Below the pieces are notes generated by a model that saw only the letters and a list, made by a program, of their open reading frames with translations, made no database searches and had not been told where the DNA came from. This document shows, piece by piece, positions 23,690 through 34,560 of a stretch of 64,000 nucleotides of DNA. Source of the DNA: Nephrocerus scutellatus (Eukaryota > Arthropoda > Insecta > Diptera > Pipunculidae); contig OX352761.1 in NCBI GenBank assembly GCA_947095585.1, positions 111,215,890-111,279,889 on the forward strand, in the 5' to 3' direction. Each line of letters starts with the position of its first letter. Position 1 is the first letter of the stretch. The position numbers and the translations under genes were made by a program.

Positions 23690-23860
23690 TAGCTGCTAGT
23701 ATTCCAAAAGAGCTGATAAAATCTGATGGGCCCGCACTTCACCAAGAAATGAAATTCATAAACTATTAGTGCAAGTATGGAATGAAGAAATATTGTCAGA
23801 AGACTGGAGATGAGGCATCCTGTGTCCCATAAGAAGGAATACATCACAACGTGCAGCAAT
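23690..23860 (+). mobile_element. Small RTE-like RT N-terminal fragment
   Basis: Encodes, with one frameshift, IPKELIKSDGPALHQE and then IHKLLVQVWNEEILSEDWR, a stop, then GILCPIRRNT. This is the RT N-terminal block that precedes the fingers in RTE-type LINEs (ELIK-GG-ALH---HKLI--VW-EE-IPEDW--GIICPI). It differs from the RTE-C copies nearby, so it is probably another RTE family. It abuts the mariner-type relic on its right. Confidence 0.72.
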
Positions 23861-23889
23861 TCAAATTCTCTAATTTTTACATAGGTTTA

Positions 23890-24820
23890 GGCATAAACTT
23901 ATATCTTTCGATAAATCACAATTTTACTCATTACTTTGTATTTTTTATGACACATGCGGGAATGCAGCCAAATAGCTGTTACTTTGACAGGACATATTAT
24001 CCTAAGTACTTACACATCCTCTCAAAGGCTTTAATTGTTGCTGGTTCTCCAGCATTAACCAGTGGCTTCACGTGGTCTCACAGAAAATAACTGAGAGATG
24101 TCAAATAGCGCGATCTTGGGGCCAATTGACAGGTCCATTTCTCAGAATCGAAATTATCGCCAAATTCAAAGATTTTAATAAGTCGGCGATTGCCGTCGCC
24201 GTAACGCACATAGCGTCATCCAGTAAAAACCACATCTCGTATGGCTAAATGTCGTTCATATTTTCAAACAAAAAATAATTGATCATGGTGCAGTAGCGAT
24301 CTTCTTCGATTGTGACCCGAACTCCGGCCTCATTTTTGAGGAAATAAGGGCCGATGATGCCACCAACGTGTAAACCACACCAAATGGTGTATTTTTCTGG
24401 ATGTAGTGGAGACTGTAGGGTCTCTGTGGATGCGACAATTTTGCTTATTAAAAATCCTGTTAAGGGAAAAATGAGGCATAAACATAATTTTGCGGTGAAA
24501 CAATTGCTCTTGAGCCCAATCGACGAAAGAACATAGCTATGATTCCTATACCAGATGGGCCTACGAGTATAGGCCAAGATCTTTGCACAAAATTTCCTAT
24601 GTAGTAGATGGACCGACCTCCAATGCCTGCGACCGACAACGAATCAATAAATTTGGATCTTCGACCACACTTTTATTTAAAACGGTTATATTCTTTTCAG
24701 TGCGCACATTTCTTCGGCGTATTGGAGTCGTCTATAAGTTTCGCGAATCGACGACTGATTTTCAAAGTAAATTTAGATAATTTGGTAGCGTTGTTCAAGG
24801 GTTAGTCTACGGATGATGAT
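23890..24820 (-). pseudogene. Tc1/mariner-type transposase pseudogene
   Basis: Minus-strand DNA transposase relic. From 24815 downward: the N-terminal helix-turn-helix start LTLEQRYQII, a stop, then IYFENQSSIRETYRRLQ; a deletion; VVEDPNLLIRCRSQALEVGP; and the catalytic region in 24577-24245. That region holds FPLTGFLISKIVAST, then LHPEKYTIWCGLHVGGIIGP, then the second acidic motif MWFLLDDAMC (family WFQQDGATCHTA) near 24207-24235. C-terminal pieces (NGPVNWP, CETTSHW-like) continue to about 23900. Stops and frameshifts make it inactive. Inverted terminal repeats were not found on either side, and RTE-C sequence begins immediately to the right. Confidence 0.85.
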
Positions 24821-24849
24821 TTGCCTGAGCATACTGGTATTTAATGTTA

Positions 24850-26240
24850 AGTAACCATGGCGGTCAGTCATCAGGATAGTAGGGCGAATAACACAGAATG
24901 CTTCAGAAATGCATGTCGCCGCAACTAGCTCTGACTGGTAGAAGTGCAATCAATCCTCCACGTGGTCGCTGGTAATTGTCCTCCAGTACAGGAAAAGCGA
25001 AATGATCGGGCTAGTCCCTTCAAAGTAAGTTTGGTGCGAGGCCAATAACCACGCTCTTAAAAAACCATATTACGGAACCCCAAATCAGCCTTGGATACAC
25101 TGATGAACGACGACGACCACGGAAACGAAAACGGGCTAAGCGATTTAAGAATTTTTGCATGGAACGTACGCTCACTGTATAGAGTTTGAACTGCACAACA
25201 CCTAGCCGATATCCTGTCCAAATATAATGCTGACATAACAGCAATTCATGCAAGACATCATGTGCTCGTAGTGGGGTTTCTAGTCAGCAAAAGAATGAAA
25301 CCCAACGTTATGGGCTTTAAAGCAGTAAATGAACGGCTATGCACCCTTCGCGTGCGGGGCAGATTTTAAAACATAAGCGTCATAAGCTTTCGCGCAACTA
25401 CGATCAAGCGATAGGACTCGCCCGAAATGCAGGGAGAGTAAGTCCTGGGGCAGAGATGCAGGGCATAAAAGAGAAATGAACACGTCTTAAGAATACTGTC
25501 ATTAGCACTGCTGACTCCATCTTAGGCAATAGTAATAGAGATCGGAACGACTGGTTCGATGACGAATGTAAGCTAGTGACTGAACAAAAAAATGTTGCAT
25601 ACAATGCAATGCAACAATACCAATTAAGGCGGGTACGTGAAGATGAATGAAGTTCTACCAAAGAGTCGCGGACGCAATATACACCATCAAAGGCATCTTA
25701 GAGCGATGGGACTAGTACTTTCAGGAGTGGCTAAATGCCCAGCTGGCTGAGAAATCGGAGGATCCACCAATAATCGAAGACCATACTATGCTGCCGCCAC
25801 CTAGCATAGACGAAGTTAGCAGAGCGATAAATCGGTTCAAAAATAATAAGAAAAACCTAACGGAGATTTGTTGAGGAAATGTGAGGAAGGACAATTCCAT
25901 AGACTCTATAATGATGAGATCTACGAGCGTTACCGCGATGTCGACATCTTGAAGAGAATTAAGCTCGGTAGGCTCCTGTGGGCAGGACACCTAACTCGCA
26001 CTGGTAAAGAGGATCCTGCTCGGAAAGTCCTGTGCGGTAGGATTTATGGAACACGACAGCGTGGCCGGCCAAGTCTACGTTGAAATGATCTCGTAGACCA
26101 GGACGCCCAGAGATTAGTGATGCAAAACTGGAAGTCATCGGCTCAAAATCGGGACCGGTGAAGAGAATTTTTGCGGGGGGCCAGGACCGGACCCTGTTGG
26201 AAAAGCCCAATTAGGTTGATGATGATGATGATAGTTGTTG
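24850..26240 (+). mobile_element. RTE-C LINE copy with 5' leader, endonuclease and 3' end but no RT core
   Basis: About 1.4 kb. The leader at 24855-25080 matches the leader at 30180-30413 (minus). The APE endonuclease start follows (LSDLRIFAWNVRSLYRV, 25138-25190, then ADITAIHA), with deletion of the catalytic QEMRW region. Then VGFLVSKRMKPNVMGFKAVN and linker pieces run to about 25855. There the sequence jumps to the C-terminal domain (DEIYERYRDVDILKRIKLGR, LLWAGHLTR, GTRQRGRPSLR). It ends with the RTE-C terminus and (TGA)n at 26218-26234. The whole RT palm is missing, so this is an internally deleted derivative. Confidence 0.88.
26218..26234. repeat. (TGA)n tail of RTE-C
   Basis: Five or so TGA units directly after the RTE-C 3' end. 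Similar GAT/ATG runs end the copies at 60221-60232 and 4380-4393, so the trinucleotide tail is a family trait. Confidence 0.85.
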
Positions 26241-26244
26241 GTGC

Positions 26245-28712
26245 AAAAACGCAACTCGTTCTCGCTGAACTTTTTTGTTTGTTAACAACTTCGGCTTCAT
26301 TATGATTAACATTTCACTGAAGACATGAAGCTTTGTACTTTTATGGTCGCTGATATTTCTTGTCCATTCCAAAACGCATCATTACTAACCAGGTGATATC
26401 TTTATAAATTGGTAGTTTTATTATTTTCTTTCAAAAAGGAAATCATCACCTTTTTTTGAAGAATGTTAACATAATGCTACACTTTGTCTATTTTTCTGAG
26501 TAAAATATATATGTATAGGAAACTGAAACTTCATAAAACAGCACTTAATCAATATCGAACCAAATTTGAAAATTTAATTTTGAAAATGTCATTTCCGTTA
26601 AGGCCGGGATATCATCATTAATTACTTGAGCCAATCATCTACGGAGAAAAATCTAGAAAATCCCCAAAAACTATGGAACGTGAAGAAAAATGATCATCAT
26701 TTTGCGGATCGTTAAACCACAAATCGTCACACAGATCCAAAACAATCTGCGATCGTGTGACGCGGACGCAATCCGGTGTTTGTTAGAATCTAGTGTGTGA
26801 CGGTGGCGCAAAGTATGTGACTTGAGACTGCATCAAATGTCATCTTCGAAGAAAATGGGGCGGCGAGCACATTACTCACCGTCCGAACAACAACTGTAAA
26901 CATACGAATATGGCACAACCTGAATCGATTTGTCATGTCAGTGCGAACAGCGTACAGCGTATAGCGTACAGCGGTAGCGGCAATAGCACCAACAACCAAT
27001 TTGCCGCTTCCTTAATCGAAGAGAAAAACGAAAAAGAAAAACCGAAACAAGAAACAGAATGTTTTCTGTTTTTCGTTCAATTAGTCATTTTCACAATTTT
27101 TGGTTGTTGATGGTTTTTTTTTGAGGAAACTCGAGTAATGAGAAAACCATTGCTATGCGTATGTATGAGTGCGGTGTGATTGTGAGCATTAGATGATTAC
27201 ATATGTACTCGTACATCTCAGTGACGTGTGCGTATCTGCGTAAATGTAAATTAATGATAATCATTAAAAGGACATTCGCACCATTTGACTTTCCTTCCTG
27301 TTGTACGCCGTACAAATGCGGTGCAGTCGGTACGTGTGGCTGTGTGAATGTCTGGCCTGATGAAAGTTGAAAGAAAAACAAAATCAAATTCCCTCAAGGA
27401 TAACAAAAGCCGATGTCTCACAGTCCCAGTGAGCGTGTGTCAAAAATTAATATTAATTTTCTGTGTCGGAAAATTCGGAAATTGCTTTCCTTCACCTTTT
27501 TACTATATACGCTCCCGAACAGTACACACTAAAAATAATATTTTCACAACAATCGTTGAGCACTTCAACAGAAGGACTCTCGCCTCATCATCAGTTTCAA
27601 GTTGAATTTGTACATAGATATATTTTTCGTCCTCATCCCTGCCTTGAACCTTAAACAGCGTCAACATTGAGATAAATTATCACCGTTTTAAGGAAGATGG
27701 ACATGTTAAACGCATTACACGTAGGAATAGAGCATGGCATTGGCATTTGGGCCTATATAGCACTCCTGGAAGAGTTCATGTGACAACGCAAAGGGGTGTC
27801 GCACGACACGTGCCCTTGATATGTGCGACGGTTAACTACGCCTATGATACGAATAAATAACATTTAAGTTTATCTATCTCCTCACAAACCCTGTACAATT
27901 TTTGTTTCAAAATTATCATTTGATTTTCACTCTTCACAGATCTTTTTTGCAGTCCGCGGTGAGAAGAGTGTCCACTGCATGGGTTCTGCTGATGCAGCAT
28001 CCAATGAATGATGGGAAAAAAACTCTCTAATTGATTACAGTGTGAAAATTTTACATGTATAGGTACTCGCATACATTTGTTGCCCTTTAAGAAAGTGTCA
28101 ATTGCAGCAATTTCATTTTGAAAACAATCAGGGTTCATTTGCGTTTTCATACTATGACCTAATATTTTATTCAAAAAGGTCACGTGCTGCTTTGTTGCGA
28201 CATTAACTCGCTTTCCAGTTCACCCAAAGGACTCATATTTTGCCTAAATACTCAATTATTATTAAAAAGTGCGCAATAAGAAGTCATTTCATTTTGGCAT
28301 TAAACCAAATATTTAATGTGGGAAACTGTAAGCTGAGAAGTACACCTTTTTTAAAATTAATGTACTTTAGGTTGTCTCAAGTGTAGATCTCCAAGGTTTT
28401 TCTTAACAACTTAACGAAGTGATCATTTAGAAAGACTGCTATATTCAAGCACATCTTAAATATTCACCTAATCATTGAAAGCTATTTATTGTTGTGGTGG
28501 CTTGGTGTGAAGTTCGAGAAAATACCTCACCTCAATATATTGGATCCAATATAAGTACCAACTTGAACATATGACTTCCAGTTGGGCTATGCCATCTAAG
28601 TAAGCCGACCAAGGTCTGGCAGTTCTTTCTAGATATTCTTAAAATGAACTTGGCGGTGTGTTTGTTTGGACTATCCACAAAGTGCTTCGTAGTACTACAT
28701 TGTTCTAAAAAA
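26245..28712. other. Non-coding DNA
   Basis: No supported gene. Frames at 26910-27110, 27091-27387, 27348-27605 and 27842-28183 (113 residues, minus) show no known domain. The 26.7-27.7 kb part looks like unique fly non-coding DNA. Confidence 0.5.
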
Positions 28713-28882
28713 GCTAACTTGCTGGGCTGATCGCTGTGGTTTTTCCACTTCCACTTATTCATCCTCCTTCTACAAAAGGTAACTTAACTACTTAACATTC
28801 TCTGATAGAGCCAAGTATTTAGGTCTTATTTTAGACAGAAAGCTGAGCTGGATACCTAATATACAAGAAAGAGTTCGCTGCT
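28713..28882 (+). mobile_element. LOA/R1-like LINE scrap
   Basis: A 170-bp piece of the same family as 14666-16560. It matches 15600-15795 (GATCGCTGTGGTTT, then ACATTCTCTGATAGAGCCAAGTATTT, then GACAGAAAGCTGAGCTGG, then ATACAAGAAAGAGTTCG). About 50 bp present in the other copy (the HKTELVLFTRKYK segment) are missing here. Encoded residues include RAKYLGLILDRKLSW. It adjoins an RTE-C copy on the opposite strand. Confidence 0.85.
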
Positions 28883-28909
28883 CACAGCGCACCAGTTCAC
28901 ACAGAAGAC

Positions 28910-30413
28910 AGTCGTTATTAAATTTTCTATATTGAATTCGCGTCCGCTGCGCTACCATCTGATCCCGGGGCCTTAGTATATTTGAGCCGATATATCGCTC
29001 TGCTAAGTTCGTCTATTCTTGGTGGCGGCAGCATAGTGTGGTCTTCGGTCATTGGTGGAACCTCCAATTCCTTTAGCAACTCGTAAAAGTACTCTTCCCA
29101 TCGCTCTAAGATGGCTTTGAGGTCAGCGATAAGATTACCCTAATTGATTTTGCAGTATTTGTGTGTTCTACTTCAGATTCTTCTCCCAGGCTGCTTTCTT
29201 TCGCCGGTGAACTGTTCATATCTTCTGAGCTCTTTATATTCATCTTCGCGTGCCCGCATTCTATGAGATTGTTGCATTGCTCGGTACGCAAAATTTTTAC
29301 GTTCAGTCGCTAGCTTACATTCGTCTTCAAACCAGTCGTTCTTATCTCTACGACTCTACGCCTAAGATGGAGTCAGCAGTACTAATGACAGGGTACTCTT
29401 AAGGCGTGTCAATTTCTCTTCTATGCCCGACATCTCAGCTCCTCTTGCATTTAGGGCGAGTCCCATCGCTTGACCGTAGCTGTTTCTGGTATTTTCGAAT
29501 CTAATTCGCGGATGCAGTCTTTCGTGATAATCCAATCTACGCTCGTAGCACAATACAAACAAGATAGTGGTCCTAATCGACGTAGGCACCTCGGTACGTT
29601 CGTACCGTCATCAGATTCGGGTTCTGGCGTTCCATCATCCATCCTCCATCTTTGTGGTGGCTATGTGAAAAATTTTACGCGCAAACCTTGTACTCGCAAC
29701 GACCAAATTATTGCTTGCTGCCATCTCTATGACTCGTTGCCCATTGTCCTTAGTGTTCTCGTGTAAGTTATGGGTGCCAGTGTACTGCATGAATACTGGC
29801 TCCATACCTATTTTTGCATTTATATCCCCCTGAATGATTACTACATTATACTGAGTGCAGGCATGGAGTTCCCGTTCAACTGATCTAAAGAATTCTTGTT
29901 TTTCATTATCTGGGGAATCGTCTTTAGGTGCGTGAACGTTCATGATACTTCATTCTTTTGCTGACTAGAAACCCTACCTCGAGCACATGATATCTTGCAT
30001 GACAGCTGTAATATATTTCATATTGGTATCTTTTGAAGACACCATATCTCGTCCACAGCATCTCCTAGATTGCTGGTATGTCATCATTATATTTAATCTA
30101 AACGATTGAAGAATTTTCCTATGGCCGTTTAAGTTGCCGTGGTAGTCGTCGCTTGTGGTGTTTCCGAGACTTTTTTTGGGGTTCCGTAATAAAATACGGC
30201 CGAAGTTATTGGCGAAGTTATTGACCTTGTGCCAAACTTACTCTGAAGGGACTAGCCCAATCATTTAGCTTTTTCTGTATTGGAGGAAAATTACCGGCGG
30301 CCACCACGTGGAGGTTTAATCGCACTTCCACTAGTCAGAGCTAGTTACGCCCACTTGCATTTCTGATGTAGTCTGTGTTATTCCCCCTATTCTGCTGATT
30401 GCTGACAGCCGTT
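28910..30413 (-). mobile_element. RTE-C LINE copy: leader, endonuclease and linker, no RT
   Basis: Minus strand. The leader (30413-30180) is shared with the copy at 24855-25080. Endonuclease parts follow: KYNDDIPAI, a stop, then EMLW (the degraded QEMRW metal site); VGFLVSKRMK; and the open frame 29943-29635 with MNVHAPKDDSPDNEK, VVIIQGDINAKIG and NGQRVIEMAASNNLVVASTR. Then come a DSDHYL-type region, the linker (ERRLDYHERLHPRIRFENTR, then RTEQCNNLIECGHAKMNIKS) and PPPRIDELSRAIYRL. It stops near 28915, before RT motif A. Losing the 3' half while keeping the 5' leader is opposite to ordinary LINE truncation. It resembles insect proteins annotated as craniofacial development protein 2-like, which are RTE endonucleases. 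Confidence 0.88.
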
Positions 30414-30473
30414 TTTTAATCAGGCAATTCTAAATTTACCGCCATTCTTTCTTATTTTGGAAAACAAAAAGGC

Positions 30474-30690
30474 TTTTTCACGTCCAGTCTCTCTCGTGAC
30501 TGACTCTGCCTGACAAACGTAGGAGAGTTATGGTAAGCTTCTCAACTGTACTCCCGGATATGGATTCAAATTGTAGGTCCCTTTCATTTGTGCGCAAAAA
30601 TTATAGCACACACAACACGAATATTTGCGAGACACAAAACACTGGACCTTTAGTGTCAATATTGGTCGTCCACAACAACCTAAAATTAAA
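30474..30690 (+). mobile_element. SINE copy, old and lacking its head
   Basis: Diverged copy of the SINE body and tail: TTTTTCACG, CTCTCGTGACTGACTCTGCC-TGACAAACG, AAGCTTCTCAA, GTAGGTCCCTTTCATTTGTG, then ACTGGACC-TTAG and GGTCGTCCACAAC, followed by an A+T-rich tail. No box A or box B is recognisable. Confidence 0.7.
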
Positions 30691-30739
30691 TTAAATTAGG
30701 ATATGGTGCGTGTACTTGTCTCTCTAATGAAAGTTTATA

Positions 30740-31125
30740 GTTTTTGAATGTTTGAACTCCACCTTTCATACGATCTAGAGAGCTAAAATCGTAAGCGTCT
30801 TAGTCCCAAATAACATTATTTATATTACGTGTGGCGCGTGTGATGGTTAGATAAGTTTGTTTTCCGACTTATTTGAGGTCCTTTTTAATCACCTTTCACA
30901 CGACCTTTAGAGCTAAAATTTTTTGAGTGTCTCACATAGCATTTATTATATTCAGCGTGTGACGTGTGTCGCATGTGATGGGTTGAAATGTCGCCATTTT
31001 CTCGTTTTATAAGGTCCCTTTTAACAACCTTTCGCACGACATAGAGGTATGAAATTTAGTGAGCAGCTAACGGGTGTCGCGATTCGCGTGTGTCGCATGT
31101 TATGCGAATAAAAAAGAATAGACCC
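30740..31125. repeat. Degenerate tandem repeat, three units of 130-136 bp
   Basis: Three units start with the same phrase: ACCTTTCATACGATCTAGAG (30761), ACCTTTCACACGACCTTTAG (30891) and ACCTTTCGCACGACATAGAG (31027). The first two are followed by AGCTAAAAT, the third by GTATGAAAT. Each ends with a GTGT-G-CG-GTGT-GCATGTGATG-like segment. The spacings are 130 and 136 bp. It has no coding potential. It may be a small satellite-like array or an internal repeat of an unknown element. Confidence 0.8.
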
Positions 31126-33289
31126 GACCTTAAAAACAGATATTTTGGGTATTACTACCAAATAATAAAGGACTGCGTGGCTTATGCTTAAAAGTTTGTA
31201 CCCGAAAAACGAAGTTTTTTTTTACATTTACTTGTTTAATTTTGTTTTAAATTGGAATTTAATTTAATTGCAGGTTATACAAGGAGGTTTCCCTTGATAA
31301 TAAATTTATGTAAAAAATATTATCTTGAATTCTATTGGCTAATTGAAGTCTTATGACTTATGCGGTTGTAAAATATATGGTTATGTTTATGGGCTCAATT
31401 GAGATCTTCATGGTGTTTGCTAACAAATACCACCTTCGACGTTAGCTATGCTACGTAATTTATTTATGGCTGAACATAAGACCTGAAGAGCGACCAGACC
31501 GGAGAAGATGAACTATCAGATGATGCTGGGACTGGCAAAGGAATATGAGATGGTTTATCCACTCTTCAATAAAAGTCAGTGTTTAAGTAAATCGGTGAGT
31601 GGGTACAGACGTACATTAAAAGCCAGAAAAAAAACACAGTCGATTGAATTACGTCTTCTGAAGCTGCTACGTGTAAGATTCTAGGACATAATCAGTTATC
31701 AGGAATTATAAATATTAGACCAAATCAGAGCATTTTGCTGACAAACATATGCTAATCAGATCCTTCAGAAAATAGTCACTCGGTTGAAATCTTCAAGAAA
31801 GCCGGTGAAGATGGCACCCATCTCTCAGTAACATGTGCAATAGAAACCCATTGTGATGAATTATCTTTGGGGAGTGTTTGTTATGGTACTATGCCCTTAA
31901 GAATGTAGAATAGCTAGCAATGGTCGAACAATTCATCTAGTGCAGTGGAATCCTCGGATCAACATTAGGGTTCATAACATAAAGAACCCTAAAATACAGC
32001 GAAATTGTGTTTGAGAGAAAACATCATTCGAGATTGTGTGTTATCTCAGTACTAGGAAAGAATGGACAAGGGACAATTTTTTAAGCAAAGACGCAGTAGT
32101 GACGAATTGAATAAATCACCCGACAGCTGTCAGACCCTACACAGAGAACTGATACATCGGATCTAGGTCAAATCACATACTCGTATCACACTATATAAAT
32201 CACGATTTCCGTCGCAGTACGTAAAATGATTATAAAAATACGCGAAACTGATATATGACCCGCCATCATTAACATTTCATATTCACGCATGAAGTGTAAA
32301 ATTTACTTAAATGAAGCAAAATAATTGAACAGAGGCGAATACTGTTCCTGATAATTAGAAAACTTCACACACTTTCCTGGCTTGGGGTTTTGTTTACATT
32401 CTCTGCGGCATTATTTGTTGATCCAGTTTCCCCGGCTCCACTTGTTTCAACATCGAAAAGACACATTAACAAATTCCATCCCTACCAGTATTTATCTACA
32501 TTTGGGGAATGTCGAATACAATTCGGCGTTCGTTCCGCTACCAAATCGGACATCATTCACGACGTCAACTTCTCTACCCCACCCCATACTCGTAGTATGA
32601 AAATCATCTGGTGGCACGAAATATCTAAACAAATTTGTGAGTGTCACACATTAGGAGGGATTTTGAAATGCTTCATAGAATTCGATTTCTTTGCTATCAA
32701 AAGTTTCGAAATTCAAAGCATGCAGAATGTGAAATTGTAAGAAATTGTAAGAAAATTAGAAGAAATGTTGTTTTTTGTAGTTTTTGTACTTAAATGTTGT
32801 TTAGATAGTTATACTTGATTTTGTGCTGTTGACTGAAACCATATGAAGTAGGGGAAGTCATAAAGAATTCTGTACCACATGTACTAAACGCACCATGTAA
32901 ATTTCCTTAATCAGTAAATACCACAGAGTACATTCTGCATGCGATAATAAAAATTCGTAAACATTATTTAGCGGAAAGAAATGGATATAGCATAGGGGGT
33001 GTTCTTTTTTAATGACGTTGTAAAAAAAATACGTTTAATTCTATTAGGGAGACACACAATGAAATAAAGTCGCGTATTGGCATTCATTAAAATATTTTTA
33101 AATTTTTTCAGAAAAATTTTTCAGTTCTTTTAAGCTTCTGTGACTTCACCAGCAAGCCTTAAATATTTAACGATTGGGTAATGCAATATTTGAGATACAA
33201 CATAGCTTCCAATTAGACTGAAGTTATAAAGTGCTCATGTATCCAGTTCGATTTTTTAATTTAGTTTGTTGTACGGTTTTAAGTTTCGA
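31126..33289. other. Non-coding DNA
   Basis: No supported gene. The frame 32390-32740 (116 residues) has no recognisable domain. The text near 32995-33030 (TAGGGGGTGTTCTTTTTTAATGACG) resembles the end of a mariner-type element, but no partner repeat was found. Confidence 0.45.
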
Positions 33290-34560
33290 AAGTTTTGGTT
33301 TGCAGCAAAGAAGAACTATTCATCAAATCGTCGCTTCCAACGCTCATTTATAACGACATTCCAGTTGACAGCTCTATAGACAAGGCTAGTCTGTTTGCTT
33401 CGCATTTTGCAGCTAGCTACACGCTTCCAGATTGTGCATTGCTAACACCTGCACCTCCGAGTATTGAACACTCTTTTGGATAGATCTTCATTCGTAGTCG
33501 TGCAGTTGCTAGAGTTTCTAAATGATCTCAACACTCACAAATCTGCTGGGCCAGATGGTATTTCCCCAGTAGTTCTGAAGAGGTGTTTTTCCAAGCTGGT
33601 ATTAACATTGCGCAAGCCATCTATCATATTCTTTTGGACTCTTCCCGAGTTGCTGGAAAACACTCTTTGTCCAGCCCATACCATAAAAAGGTGAGCCGTC
33701 ATCTTCTTCTTTGTACCGACCCATAGCACTTATATCCATTCTTTCCAAGGTCATGGAAATGCTGAACATGCTCATCAAATATCTTGAAACCAATGAAATC
33801 TTTAGTGACCGGCACTACGGATTTCATGGGCAACATTCTACTGGTGATTTGGTGGTATATCTCACCGAACAGGGGAAGCGGTCTTTTCATCAATTTTGTG
33901 AAAGCAAAGCTGTTGCACTCGATATTTCCAAGCCATTTCACAGAGTTTGGCTTATGAGGTCGATGAAAAACTGCTTCATTGGATTATAAGCTATCTTTTG
34001 GACCGCTCAATTCAAGTTGTTTTGGACGGTTTCAAGTCTAAAATACATCAGAAAAATGCTGGCGTTCCCCAGGGATCTGTTTTGTTCCCGACACTCTTTC
34101 TCATTTTTATTAATGATCTCTTGTCCATTACTTCTAATCCAATTCACTCTTTCGCTGATGACAGCACTCTCAGCTTCTCATATAAGTTTGAGGAACGTCC
34201 GTCCACTTCTCACGTGGAGCTCAATCAACTACGTATGTTAAGCACGATGAATTCTGCCCTGGACATCATATAAAAATGGGGAGAAAACAATCGAGTAGAA
34301 TTTAATGCTTCCAAAACCCAATGCTATCTCTTGTCATCCAAGCGAATCTTAAATGCAATACGATTATCCATGAATGGCACTAGCATCGAGGAAACTGAAA
34401 AACTGGCAACTCTCGGTATGTGCGTTAACGACAAGCTTCGTTGGAATGACCACATATTCACCGTCGCCAAAAATACTGGGAAATGTTTAGGTTTTCTAGC
34501 CCGGTGCAAGAAATAATTTACTCTCTCTGATCTTTCTGTTCTGGATGTTACAGATCCTAA
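33290..34560 (+). mobile_element. FADDSTL-family LINE copy 2, longest RT remnant
   Basis: Linker and reverse transcriptase of the same family as 4606-5400. In order: DNKASLFASHF-type linker (VDSSIDKASLFASHFAASYT); HKSAGPDGISPVVLKR; TLPELLENT; YRPIALISILSKVMEML; GFHGQHSTGDLVVYLTEQ; motif A region (AVALDISKPFHRVW, with the usual KAFD altered to KPFH); SYLLDRSIQVVLDGFKSK; motif B AGVPQGSVLFPTLFLIFIND; an intact catalytic FADD at 34151-34162; and thumb NASKTQCYLLSSKR, ETEKLATLGMCVNDKLRWND. Several frameshifts and a stop at 34271-34273 (DIIK changed to DII-stop) inactivate it. It ends near 34560 without a recognisable 3' end. Confidence 0.88.

Noticed and set aside
27780..27835. GTGTCGCACGACACGTG palindrome-like text resembling the tandem repeat at 30.7-31.1 kb
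   Set aside because: The shared words are short and no second unit is present, so I did not extend the repeat call.
32390..32740. 116-residue frame starting MFTFSAALFVDP
   Set aside because: It has a signal-peptide-like start, but no recognisable domain or gene context, and an overlapping frame of similar quality exists.
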